A stretch of 32,479 nt of DNA, from NCBI GenBank assembly GCA_947624245.1, contig CANQJL010000030.1, positions 1 to 32,479 of the forward strand, given 5' to 3'. The first letter of the stretch is position 1, and each line of letters opens with the position of its first letter. Positions 23,989-31,904 of the stretch are shown here, piece after piece. The translations under genes were made by a program, and so were the position numbers. Source of the DNA: an uncultured Acetatifactor sp. Lineage in GTDB: Bacteria; Bacillota; Clostridia; Lachnospirales; Lachnospiraceae. The notes under the pieces were generated by a model. The model did no database searches. It was not told the DNA's origin and saw only the letters and a program-made list of their open reading frames with translations.

Positions 23989-25506
23989 ATGAAGCAGATG
24001 GCAGGGAAGAAATCAATTGTAATAGCGGTCGCAGCCGTGGTCGCGGTCTGTGCGGCAGTAGCGGGCTTTTTGATCTTTAGAGGCGGCGCGAATGACGTCT
24101 ATCGTTCCATTCGGATCGTGGAGCTGGACGGGGGAGTCAAGATTGCCAGAGAAAATATCGGAGATCTTGATGCGTCCGTAAATATGAACCTGATATCCGG
24201 AGACCGTGTGAGTACCGATGCGGGGTCTTATGTGGTTCTGCGTCTGGACGATGACAAATACGTGATGCTGGGTGAGCAGGGAGCTATGCAGGTGGAAGCC
24301 GAAGGCAGCGCCGCCGCAGGCAAAACAAAGATCTGTCTGGAGTCCGGCAGCGTGCTGAACGAGATTCAGAATCCTTTGGGAGCCGATTCCACCTATGAAA
24401 TCGTCACTCCCAGCGCTACCATGTCAGTGCGCGGAACGGTCTTTGAAGCGAGAAGCGATGAGAACGGAACAGTGGATCTGCTGGTATATGAAGGAAAAGT
24501 TGCGGTAAATCTGGAGGACGGGACGGAGGCTTCCGATGAAAACACTGTCCTGTATCTGGGCGGCGAGTACGCACAGATCGCTTCCACGGATGGCAAGCCG
24601 GAATTTGTGACGGAGCATAGCTTTATCGGTGAGGAGCAGATCGACGCCCAGATGATCTCCCGCCTTCTCACGATCAATGACAGCGGAAGAACGCTTAATT
24701 TCGGAAGAGCTGAAAAGGAAGAGCTTGAGGAACGCGCGGCCGCCGCTGCACAGACGAAGGCGGAGGAAGATGCGTCACAGAATGAGGAAAAGGACGAATC
24801 CGACACGGTGTCTCCGGAGGAAACAGATGAGCCGGAGGATACGGAGGTGTCTGAAGAGACCGAAGCGCCTGCGCCTTCCGAAAAGGTTGCATCGAATAAG
24901 GCCGACAGGACGCCGGAACCGACCCAGCAGCCTACGGCAGCTCCGACGGTAACGCCTAAGCCTACGGCAGCTTCGGCATCTTCACCTAAGCATACGCCGG
25001 CGCCTACATCGAAGCCCACCGAGGCGCCGAAGCCGACGTCAAAACCTACCGAGGCACCGAAGCCTACGTCGAAGCCTACCGAGGCACCGAAGCCGACTGA
25101 CACGCCGAAGCCCGCGGACACACCGACGCCTACCGACACGCCCAAGCCTGAGACGAAAACAGGGACGGTCACGTTCTATGATCCGGACGTAACAGGCATT
25201 GACCTCTGGGGTGGGCGAGAAACGATAGAATTTTCCGATGGAAATGCGAACGCTACCGTACATGATACACAGCAGGTAGCAATGCACGGTACGGTCAGTG
25301 CGCCGAAGGCACTTGAGCCAAGATATGGCTGGACAGTATACGCTTGGTACACCAGAGGCGGCCAAAAGTGGGATTTTACTACCGGAACGTTGGAGCAGGA
25401 GACTCTGGAGCTTTATCCGGCTTGGGAATATAACGGCATCAAATACCGTCCGCAGTTCCCTAACTCTGATACAAATGCTTACAACTATATCAAAGATAAC
25501 AATTAA
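23989..25506 (+). CDS. Surface FecR-domain protein with Thr/Pro linker and B-repeat-like C-terminus
   Basis: A 505-residue protein with one membrane anchor or signal segment (about 8-30). A FecR-type beta domain follows (about 42-181), with GDRVSTDAGSYVVLRLDDD and SATMSVRGTVFEARS then LLVYEGKVAV. Next come an acidic region (about 250-305), a Thr/Pro/Lys-rich linker (about 306-389) and a C-terminal domain ending in LELYPAWE, which resembles the Listeria-Bacteroides/InlB B-repeat. It should be membrane-anchored and exposed outside, with the linker able to span the wall. FecR domains in Gram-negative iron systems are sigma regulators; here there is no sigma factor, and the partner is probably the adjacent CHASE2 cyclase. 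AGGAGG lies 8 bp before ATG 23989; the frame opens earlier at 23932 without a binding site. Confidence 0.85.
   Translation: MKQMAGKKSIVIAVAAVVAVCAAVAGFLIFRGGANDVYRSIRIVELDGGVKIARENIGDLDASVNMNLISGDRVSTDAGSYVVLRLDDDKYVMLGEQGAMQVEAEGSAAAGKTKICLESGSVLNEIQNPLGADSTYEIVTPSATMSVRGTVFEARSDENGTVDLLVYEGKVAVNLEDGTEASDENTVLYLGGEYAQIASTDGKPEFVTEHSFIGEEQIDAQMISRLLTINDSGRTLNFGRAEKEELEERAAAAAQTKAEEDASQNEEKDESDTVSPEETDEPEDTEVSEETEAPAPSEKVASNKADRTPEPTQQPTAAPTVTPKPTAASASSPKHTPAPTSKPTEAPKPTSKPTEAPKPTSKPTEAPKPTDTPKPADTPTPTDTPKPETKTGTVTFYDPDVTGIDLWGGRETIEFSDGNANATVHDTQQVAMHGTVSAPKALEPRYGWTVYAWYTRGGQKWDFTTGTLEQETLELYPAWEYNGIKYRPQFPNSDTNAYNYIKDNN
25012..25101 (+). repeat. Three 30-bp tandem repeats in the fecR Thr/Pro linker
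   Basis: Units at 25012-25041, 25042-25071 and 25072-25101 encode KPTEAPKPTS, KPTEAPKPTS and KPTEAPKPTD. Most differences between units are at third codon positions. Shorter xPxPT units continue on both sides. Copy number is likely to vary between strains, changing linker length. Confidence 0.85.
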
Positions 25507-25526
25507 GCAAAGATAACACTCAGACA

Positions 25527-27341
25527 ATGAAAGAACGCAGACAAAAAAAGAACAACAAACAAAAATTATCATGGGTCCAAAGGTTTATCCTGGCGGCCGC
25601 CGCAGCGCTGGCGGCCGCCGTTTTTACACTGTGGGCGCCCCTTGAGCGGCAGGAGTACGCTTTTGCGGATGCTCTGTTCGTCCGGCCCAAGGCCGTGGAC
25701 AACAGGATCAAGATCATTGGCATTGACGAGGCATCGCAGCAGGAGCTGGGGCCTTTTTCCGGCTGGACCAGGCAGCAGGCGGCAGATCTTTTGAACGCTT
25801 TCGATCCGGAGCATGCGCCGGCAGTGATTGCATTCGATATCAACTATATCGGCGAGCTGGATGAGCAGGGCGACAGCGCGCTGGCGGAGGCGGCTGCAAA
25901 ATACGACTATGTGGTGATGGCCTCCTATGCCGACTATACCACCAAGCTGGAGAGGCTGGAGGACGGGACCCTGCGAATGAACCCGCTCTATGTGGAGCAG
26001 ATCGAGATGCCTTATGAAGCGCTCAGGAAGGTGTCGGTTCAGGGCTTTACCGATACGGTTCCGGACAGCGATAATTATATCCGCAGATCTCTGCTTTGGG
26101 CAGAAGCCGGCGGGGAGCGGGAGTATAATTTCGCGTGGACCATCTATCAAAGCTATCAGGAGAGCCGGGGAGAGGAGCCTGTATTTCCCAAGACAAACGC
26201 CAGAGGATTGTTCGGCTTTGATTATACGGCGGCGCCCGGCATGTATGAGCTCTATTCCTACGCCGATGTGGTGTCGGGGCGGTGCGACGTGCGGGTATTT
26301 CAGGACAGTATCGTGCTGGTGGGCGCATATGCCTCCGGCATGATGGATCAATATATGTCGCCTATTGCGAGAAGCACCGTGATGAACGGGGTGGAGGTTC
26401 AGGCGAATCAGGTCAATGCCCTGTTGGACGGGCGCACCTTTATCGACCTTCCCGTGTGGATATCCGCTCTGCTGGCGGCCGCTGTGGCGGGCGTTTATAC
26501 ATGGCTTGTATTGAGCAGCGGCTTCGGAGTCAATCTGGCCGGCGGGATCTTTTTAGAGCTGGCGGTGTCGATCTCGGCAGGGCTGCTCTATCGAAACGGT
26601 CTGTATTGGCGCTGCCTTATGACCGTGATCGCGGTCGCGGTGATATTCTTTGTGCGGCTTGCCTTCGGATATCTGACGGAGCGCTTCCGCAAGCGTAAGA
26701 TATTACAGATGTTCCGCACCTATATGGCGCCGCAGGTGGTAGAGGAACTCAGCAGGAGCGGCAGGTATCAGATCGAGCTGGGCGGCAGGGAATGTCAGAT
26801 CGCGGTGCTGTTCGTGGATATCCGAGGATTTACTTCCATGTCGGAGGGCCTTCCTCCGGATAAGGTGGTGGGAATCCTGAACCGTTATCTGGGCAAGGTG
26901 ACGGAGGCGATCTTCAAGAATGAGGGAACGCTGGACAAATTCATCGGAGACGCCGTGATGGCCGTATATAATGCGCCGCTGGACGTGGAGAATTATATGG
27001 AGAAGGCGGTGCGCACGGGGCTCGATATCATCGATGCCGTCGAAAGCCTGAACGACGAGCTGGAGCGGGATTTCGGGAGGCGGATCGCCTGCGGCGTGGG
27101 TGTCCACTGCGGTCCGGCGGTCGTGGGTAATATCGGCTGTGATTTCCGAATGGACTATACGGCGATCGGAGACACCGTCAATGTGTCGGAGCGTCTGGAG
27201 AGTCAGGCCAAAGCGGGTCAGGTGCTGATCAGCGAACAGATCTATGAACATGTAAAAGACCGGTTCCGGGCAGAGTATGTAGGGGAGCTGGCATTGAAGG
27301 GAAGACAGGATAAGGTGAAGGCCTTTGTTCTGGAGCGGTAA
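25527..27341 (+). CDS. CHASE2-domain class III adenylate cyclase
   Basis: A 604-residue receptor-type cyclase that should make cAMP from ATP. A membrane segment (about 17-36) is followed by an extracytoplasmic CHASE2 sensor domain (about 44-300, with IIGIDEASQQELG and AFDINYIGE), three membrane helices (312-330, 336-355, 362-382) and a cytoplasmic catalytic domain (about 420-600). The catalytic set is complete: metal-binding D431 (FVDIRGFTSMSE) and D475; K471 and D549, the pair specifying adenine; N552 and R556 in GDTVNVSERLES for the transition state. Adenylate rather than guanylate cyclase is therefore expected. The gene begins 20 bp after fecR with no recognisable Shine-Dalgarno sequence, suggesting translational coupling. 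cAMP signalling is poorly described in Clostridia, which makes the gene notable. Confidence 0.92.
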   Translation: MKERRQKKNNKQKLSWVQRFILAAAAALAAAVFTLWAPLERQEYAFADALFVRPKAVDNRIKIIGIDEASQQELGPFSGWTRQQAADLLNAFDPEHAPAVIAFDINYIGELDEQGDSALAEAAAKYDYVVMASYADYTTKLERLEDGTLRMNPLYVEQIEMPYEALRKVSVQGFTDTVPDSDNYIRRSLLWAEAGGEREYNFAWTIYQSYQESRGEEPVFPKTNARGLFGFDYTAAPGMYELYSYADVVSGRCDVRVFQDSIVLVGAYASGMMDQYMSPIARSTVMNGVEVQANQVNALLDGRTFIDLPVWISALLAAAVAGVYTWLVLSSGFGVNLAGGIFLELAVSISAGLLYRNGLYWRCLMTVIAVAVIFFVRLAFGYLTERFRKRKILQMFRTYMAPQVVEELSRSGRYQIELGGRECQIAVLFVDIRGFTSMSEGLPPDKVVGILNRYLGKVTEAIFKNEGTLDKFIGDAVMAVYNAPLDVENYMEKAVRTGLDIIDAVESLNDELERDFGRRIACGVGVHCGPAVVGNIGCDFRMDYTAIGDTVNVSERLESQAKAGQVLISEQIYEHVKDRFRAEYVGELALKGRQDKVKAFVLER

Positions 27342-27389
27342 CCTCTCAGGTACCAACGCATTTGCAGATTATTCATACGGAGATTTGTC

Positions 27390-28892
27390 ATGGAAAGATT
27401 ACACGCGGAAAAAATATTGGAGATAGGGATTCAGCTCACTGCGGAGCATGATTATGACAAACTGTTGTCGAAGATCATCGAGTGTGCCATGGAGCTGACG
27501 CATTGTGACGGGGGAACGCTCTATCTCTATGAAGAGGAGCAGTTGAAATTCTGCATCATGAAGACGAAATCCATGGGTATCGACCGCGACAGAAAGAGCG
27601 TGGAGCAATATCCGCCGGTGGCGATGGACGAGAAGAACGTGTGCGCCTATGCCGCGATTCACAGGAAGCTGCTCAACATTCAGGACGCCTACGACTGTGA
27701 TGAGTTTGATTTCAGCGGTCCTAGGGAATATGACAAGATGTCTGGCTACAGGACAAAGTCCCTGCTGGTATTTCCGCTGGTCAACCACGAGGATAAGTTG
27801 GTGGGCGTGGTACAGCTGATCAACGCTCTGGACGATGAGGATCGTGTGATCCCTTTTGCGGAGGAATTTGAGAAGGTGGTGGAGTCGCTAGGTTCCCAGG
27901 CGGCGGTAGCGGTATCGAATATGCGCTTTGTGCAGGAGAACGAGCAGCTGATGATGTCCATTACGCGTGTGTTCACCAATGCTATCGACGCTCGTATTCC
28001 TTATAATTATTACCATTCCCGCAATGTCTATCTGTACACGAAGATGATCGTGGAACATATCAACACCCTGCATGAAAGAGGAGAAACGTCCCGCTATTTT
28101 GACGCAGACAGGAAAGACGAACTCCTGATGGCGGCATTGATGCATGACATCGGAAAGCTGGTGCTTCCGAATGAGATCATCGACAAGAATACGCGCCTGG
28201 GCAATAAGCTGCCTCTCTTGCTGGAGAGGCTCAGCCATCTGACGTCGCTTTATCACATTGATTACCTGGAGGGCCGGATCGATCAGGATAAGTGGATCGA
28301 GATGAAAAATATTCTGGTGGACGGGGAGGAGCGCGTTCAGGAGCTGAACCGCAAGGGAAAGCTCACGGAGGAAGAGCTTGCATATGTGAAAGAGTTTGCC
28401 GAAGGCTCCTATCACGATCCCGGCGGAAGTACGATTCCTTTTCTGACGCAGGAAGAGCTGGAATGTCTCTCCATTCCGTCGGGCACGCTGACCAGAGGGG
28501 AGAGGGAGATCATTCAGTCCCATGCCTCCTGTACGATTCAATATCTGAAGAAGATGAATTTCGACAAGCGGTATCCTCATATCATCGAGTGGGCCGGCGC
28601 GCATCATGAGCTGCTGGACGGAAGCGGTTATCCTTACGGATTGAAGGGTGATGAGATTCCCTTTGAGGCGCGGATCCTGACGGTGGTGGATATCTTTGAG
28701 GCGCTTACCAGCTCCGACCGTCCTTACCGAAAGTCCATGAAAAGGGAAAAGGCGGTCGGCGTTCTGACAGAGATGGCAGACGAGGGAAAGCTGGACCGGG
28801 AGGTGCTGGAGCTGTTCAAGGAAGTTCTTGAGGAAAACAAAGGCCAGATCCAGCTGGTCAACCGCTATGACGGTCAAGATACCGTTCAATAA
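27390..28892 (+). CDS. GAF-HD-GYP domain phosphodiesterase-like protein
   Basis: A 500-residue cytoplasmic protein. A GAF domain spans about 15-180 and an HD-GYP domain about 190-490. Metal-site residues are present: H209, HD at 252-253 (LMHDIGKLVLP), H378, HHE at 405-407 followed by DGSGYP (410-415), and D434 in VVDIFEALTSSDRPYR. HD-GYP enzymes normally hydrolyse cyclic di-GMP. About 120 residues lie between HDIGK and the H378 helix, far more than the usual 30-40, so the domain carries an insertion. The GAF domain has only a partial cyclic-nucleotide (NKFDE) signature: N145, F156 and E161 are present, K and D are replaced by A146 and F160. CGGAGA lies 6 bp before the ATG; the gene follows the cyclase by 48 bp. 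Confidence 0.9.
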   Translation: MERLHAEKILEIGIQLTAEHDYDKLLSKIIECAMELTHCDGGTLYLYEEEQLKFCIMKTKSMGIDRDRKSVEQYPPVAMDEKNVCAYAAIHRKLLNIQDAYDCDEFDFSGPREYDKMSGYRTKSLLVFPLVNHEDKLVGVVQLINALDDEDRVIPFAEEFEKVVESLGSQAAVAVSNMRFVQENEQLMMSITRVFTNAIDARIPYNYYHSRNVYLYTKMIVEHINTLHERGETSRYFDADRKDELLMAALMHDIGKLVLPNEIIDKNTRLGNKLPLLLERLSHLTSLYHIDYLEGRIDQDKWIEMKNILVDGEERVQELNRKGKLTEEELAYVKEFAEGSYHDPGGSTIPFLTQEELECLSIPSGTLTRGEREIIQSHASCTIQYLKKMNFDKRYPHIIEWAGAHHELLDGSGYPYGLKGDEIPFEARILTVVDIFEALTSSDRPYRKSMKREKAVGVLTEMADEGKLDREVLELFKEVLEENKGQIQLVNRYDGQDTVQ

Positions 28893-28912
28893 GATACAAT
28901 GAGAGGTTTGCC

Positions 28913-29689
28913 ATGATAGAGATAATTCCGAACGCAGAAGAATTAGAGGAGTATTTGGAGCTGGCCGGACAGTATTCACTGGGATTTGAATACAATGATT
29001 TCTTTGACCCGAGCCTGTTGGATAACGAGAAGGCATTGGAGGAACGGATCCGTACTTATCGGGAGCTGAAAAGACCCGCAAAAACGGATACGATGCACGG
29101 CGCTTTCTACGATCTGGCGCATTTCAGTCTGGACAGCGGCATTCGCAGGCACAGCCTGTACCGTATGCAGCAGTCTGTGGAGATCGCGGGCCGGCTGGAG
29201 TGTCGGGCGGTGGTGTTTCACGGCGGTCTGAATCCGAGATTTATAAAGGGAAATGCATATTATGACAACTGGCTGGACTGGACCACAAAAGTGATGGAAC
29301 AGCTTTTGTCTCAGAATGAGGAGATTGATATCTACTGCGAGAACGTTCTGGAGAATTCGCCGAAGGCCATGGCGGAGCTGGCGGAGCGGTTCCGTGACAG
29401 GAAGAATTTCGGCATTTGTCTGGATATCGCTCATATGATGCTCGCCAAGGGAGATCCGGAGGAGTGGTTTGAGAAGCTGCATCTGTATATCCGGCATTTT
29501 CATATGAACGATACCTTCCTGCAGGCGGACGATCACCTTGCTCTGGGCAGAGGCCGCATTGCATGGGATACGGTATTTGAATTGATTAAAAAATATGAGC
29601 TGTGTGATGTGAGCCGCCTGTTGGAGGTGAACGGACTGGACACGATTCGGGAAAGTCTGAAATTCTTGGAGGGCAGGCGGCAGCCGTAG
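28913..29689 (+). CDS. Sugar phosphate isomerase/epimerase-like TIM-barrel protein
   Basis: A 258-residue protein of the xylose isomerase-like/AP endonuclease family 2 TIM-barrel superfamily. The metal-ligand pattern is visible as H in AVVFHGGLNPRF, E in IYCENVLE, D and H in GICLDIAHMML, H-x-H near IRHFHMND, and a final E in LLEVNG. Superfamily members are sugar isomerases, epimerases or endonucleases; sugar metabolism is likelier than DNA repair, but the substrate is unknown. GAGAGG lies 6 bp before the ATG. It follows the HD-GYP gene by 20 bp and precedes the methyltransferase by 11 bp, so it is probably in the same transcript. Confidence 0.82.
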   Translation: MIEIIPNAEELEEYLELAGQYSLGFEYNDFFDPSLLDNEKALEERIRTYRELKRPAKTDTMHGAFYDLAHFSLDSGIRRHSLYRMQQSVEIAGRLECRAVVFHGGLNPRFIKGNAYYDNWLDWTTKVMEQLLSQNEEIDIYCENVLENSPKAMAELAERFRDRKNFGICLDIAHMMLAKGDPEEWFEKLHLYIRHFHMNDTFLQADDHLALGRGRIAWDTVFELIKKYELCDVSRLLEVNGLDTIRESLKFLEGRRQP

Positions 29690-29700
29690 GGAGACGGGAT

Positions 29701-30903
29701 ATGTATCATACCATCGTAACGCTGAAAAAGGGGCAGGGGCGCACGCTGAAGGCCGGCGGCATGTGGGTGTATGACAATGAGATCGAGTCCGTCACGGGCT
29801 CCTTCGAGAACGGAGACATTGTGGCCGTGCAGGACTTTGACGGTTACGGTATGGGCTGCGGCTTTATCAACACAAACTCAAAGATCGCCGTGCGCATGAT
29901 GTCCCGCAGGAAAGATGCGGTGATCGATGAGGCCTTTATAGAGAGACGGGTGCGTGATGCGTGGGAATATCGGAAGCAGACCATTGATACCTCAAGCTGC
30001 CGTCTGATATTCGGGGAGGCGGATTTTCTGCCCGGCATCGTGGTGGACAAGTTTGCCGATGTGCTGGTGGTGGAGTCTCTGGCTCTGGGGATCGACAGAT
30101 GGAAGCCTGTCATCGTGGAAGCGCTGAAAAAGGTACTTGCGGAGGACGGGATATCAGTGCGCGGCGTTTACGAGCGAAGCGACGCCAAGGTGCGCCTGCA
30201 GGAGGGCATGGAGCGGAGCAAGGGATTTATCGGGGAGCCCTTTGACACCAAGGTGGAGATCGTGGAAAACGGCGTAAAATATATCGTAGATGTGGAAGAC
30301 GGACAGAAGACGGGATTTTTCCTGGATCAGAAGAACAATCGTGCGGCGATCCATCGGTTCTGCAGAGACAAAAAGGTTCTGGACTGTTTTACGCACACAG
30401 GTTCCTTTGCGCTGAATGCGGGAATCGCCGGAGCAAGGAGCGTGCTCGGGGTAGATGCGTCACAGCTTGCAGTGGATCAGGCCGTGGAGAACGCAAAGCG
30501 AAACGGCTTGGAGGATCGGGTGAAATTTCAGTGTGCGGACGTGTTTGAGCTGCTGCCGGAGCTTGAGGCGGCGGGGGAGCGGTTCGATGTGGTGATCCTG
30601 GACCCGCCCGCTTTTACCAAGTCCAGAAATTCCGTGAAAAATGCGGTGAAGGGATATCGGGAGATTAATTTAAGAGGCATGAAGCTGGTGGAGGACGGAG
30701 GCTTTCTGGTGACGTGCTCCTGTTCGCATTTCATGGAGCCGGAGCTGTTTGCCAAGACCATTCGTGAGGCGGCCAACGGCGCCCACAGGCGTCTGCGTCA
30801 GGTGGAATTCAGGACCCAGGCCTGCGACCACCCTATTCTTTGGGCGGCGGAGCAGTCTTATTATCTGAAGTTCTATATCTTTCAGGTGTGCAGCGAACGC
30901 TGA
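29701..30903 (+). CDS. RlmI-like rRNA large-subunit methyltransferase
   Basis: A 400-residue SAM-dependent methyltransferase of the COG1092/RlmI family, which methylates cytosine in 23S rRNA. An N-terminal PUA domain (about 1-75, with GGMWVYDNEIESV and GDIVAVQDFDG) precedes a middle domain with GEADFLPGIVVDKF. The Rossmann catalytic domain includes EDGQKTGFFLDQKNNR, VLDCFTHTGSFAL, VVILDPPAFTKS and VTCSCSHFM with the reactive cysteine. It starts 11 bp after the isomerase gene with GGGAGACGGG just before the ATG. Position specificity in rRNA is inferred only from the family. Confidence 0.9.
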   Translation: MYHTIVTLKKGQGRTLKAGGMWVYDNEIESVTGSFENGDIVAVQDFDGYGMGCGFINTNSKIAVRMMSRRKDAVIDEAFIERRVRDAWEYRKQTIDTSSCRLIFGEADFLPGIVVDKFADVLVVESLALGIDRWKPVIVEALKKVLAEDGISVRGVYERSDAKVRLQEGMERSKGFIGEPFDTKVEIVENGVKYIVDVEDGQKTGFFLDQKNNRAAIHRFCRDKKVLDCFTHTGSFALNAGIAGARSVLGVDASQLAVDQAVENAKRNGLEDRVKFQCADVFELLPELEAAGERFDVVILDPPAFTKSRNSVKNAVKGYREINLRGMKLVEDGGFLVTCSCSHFMEPELFAKTIREAANGAHRRLRQVEFRTQACDHPILWAAEQSYYLKFYIFQVCSER

Positions 30904-30924
30904 AATATCTTCTGAAAGATGCCC

Positions 30925-30952
30925 TTGACATTTGCGGCAGATGTGCTATAGT
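30925..30952 (+). promoter_or_regulatory. Promoter of the metal transporter-Fur operon
   Basis: TTGACA (30925-30930) and TATAGT (30947-30952) are 16 bp apart. Transcription would start at about 30959, inside the left arm of the 39-bp palindrome, so binding of a repressor there would block initiation. Confidence 0.75.
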
Positions 30953-30955
30953 AGA

Positions 30956-30994
30956 ATCTCCAGATGCAAATGAGTTGCATTTGCATCTGGAGAT
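30956..30994. promoter_or_regulatory. 39-bp palindrome, putative Fur-family operator
   Basis: ATCTCCAGATGCAAATG (30956-30972) is exactly complementary to CATTTGCATCTGGAGAT (30978-30994) around the 5-base centre AGTTG. A smaller dyad, TGCAA-ATGAG-TTGCA, lies inside it. It overlaps the predicted start site and precedes a gene pair that encodes its own Fur-family regulator, the usual arrangement for autoregulation. As RNA it would form a very stable hairpin followed by TTTTG, so attenuation or 5'-end protection is an alternative. Confidence 0.7.
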
Positions 30995-31019
30995 TTTGTG
31001 ATGTCAGAAAGGCTTTTTT

Positions 31020-31856
31020 ATGCTGCAGGTGATTTGGGATACATTAACAGATACGATAAAGCTGATTCCGTTCCTGTTTTTGGCATATCTTGCCATGGAA
31101 TATCTAGAGCACAGGACGGGAGATAAGACGCGGGAGATGGTGAAGAAGGCGGGCCGCATGGGACCCGTGCTGGGCGGTCTGCTGGGTATTGTGCCCCAAT
31201 GCGGCTTTTCGGCGGCGGCGGCAAATCTGTATGCCGGACGGGTGGTGTCGCTGGGTACTTTGATGGCTGTCTATCTGTCCACCTCAGATGAGATGCTGCC
31301 GATACTGATCTCCGAGCAGGCGCCCTTTGAATTGATTCTGAAGCTTCTGCTTGCCAAGGCGGCGATCGGTATGGCGGCGGGATTGCTCATAGACGTTCTG
31401 CTGCGCGGGAGAACGGCGGAGGAAGAGGATCACATTCACGATATCTGTGAGTATGACCACTGTCACTGCGAAAAGGGAGTGTTTCGTTCCGCCTTATCGC
31501 ATACGGTCCAAATTACCTTTTTTATCCTCTTAGTGACGTTTGGGCTGAATCTCATACTGCATTTTGTGGGAGAGGACGCGCTGGCAGGCTTTGTGCTGGC
31601 CAGACCTGTACTGGGGCCGGTGCTCTCCGGAATCGTGGGACTGATCCCTAACTGTGCCGGTTCCGTGGTGATCACGCAGATGTATCTGGAGGGAGCTATG
31701 AGTGCAGGCGCCGCCATGGCGGGACTGCTGACGGGAACGGGCGTAGGTGTGCTGGTGCTGTTCAGAGTGAACCATCACAGAAAAGAAAACCTGAAGATCC
31801 TTGCCATGCTGTATGTGATCGGCGTCTTGGCCGGAATTGCAATCGGTTCGGTCTGA
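31020..31856 (+). CDS. ArsP_2-type putative manganese/metal transporter
   Basis: A 278-residue membrane protein with about eight helices and an internal duplication. GGLLGIVPQCGFSAAAANLY (about 52-71) and SGIVGLIPNCAGSVVITQMY (203-222) occupy equivalent places in two halves, each with a Pro-Gln/Asn-Cys motif in the membrane. The linker between halves carries a metal-binding-like cluster, HIHDICEYDHCHC (138-150). This matches the family annotated as putative manganese transporter or arsenic-efflux-like (PF11449); direction and substrate are not proven. AGAAAGG lies 7 bp before the ATG. The Fur-family gene follows 48 bp downstream, so the two probably form an operon controlled at 30956-30994. 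Confidence 0.85.
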   Translation: MLQVIWDTLTDTIKLIPFLFLAYLAMEYLEHRTGDKTREMVKKAGRMGPVLGGLLGIVPQCGFSAAAANLYAGRVVSLGTLMAVYLSTSDEMLPILISEQAPFELILKLLLAKAAIGMAAGLLIDVLLRGRTAEEEDHIHDICEYDHCHCEKGVFRSALSHTVQITFFILLVTFGLNLILHFVGEDALAGFVLARPVLGPVLSGIVGLIPNCAGSVVITQMYLEGAMSAGAAMAGLLTGTGVGVLVLFRVNHHRKENLKILAMLYVIGVLAGIAIGSV

Positions 31857-31904
31857 CGGGGAGAGGAAATTGCATGTGTGCGGAAAGCACATGGGGGTAT
31901 CATT

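Noticed and set aside
24393..25172. 259-codon minus-strand frame encoding Gly/Val repeats
   Set aside because: Its repeats are the complement of the Thr/Pro linker repeats of the FecR-domain protein.
27888..29081. 397-codon minus-strand open frame opposite the GAF-HD-GYP gene
   Set aside because: Antisense to an unambiguous multi-domain gene; no ribosome binding site or family match.
30953..31019. Manganese (yybP-ykoY) riboswitch upstream of the transporter
   Set aside because: The leader is only about 60 nt and consists of one long simple hairpin; the multi-helix riboswitch fold does not fit.
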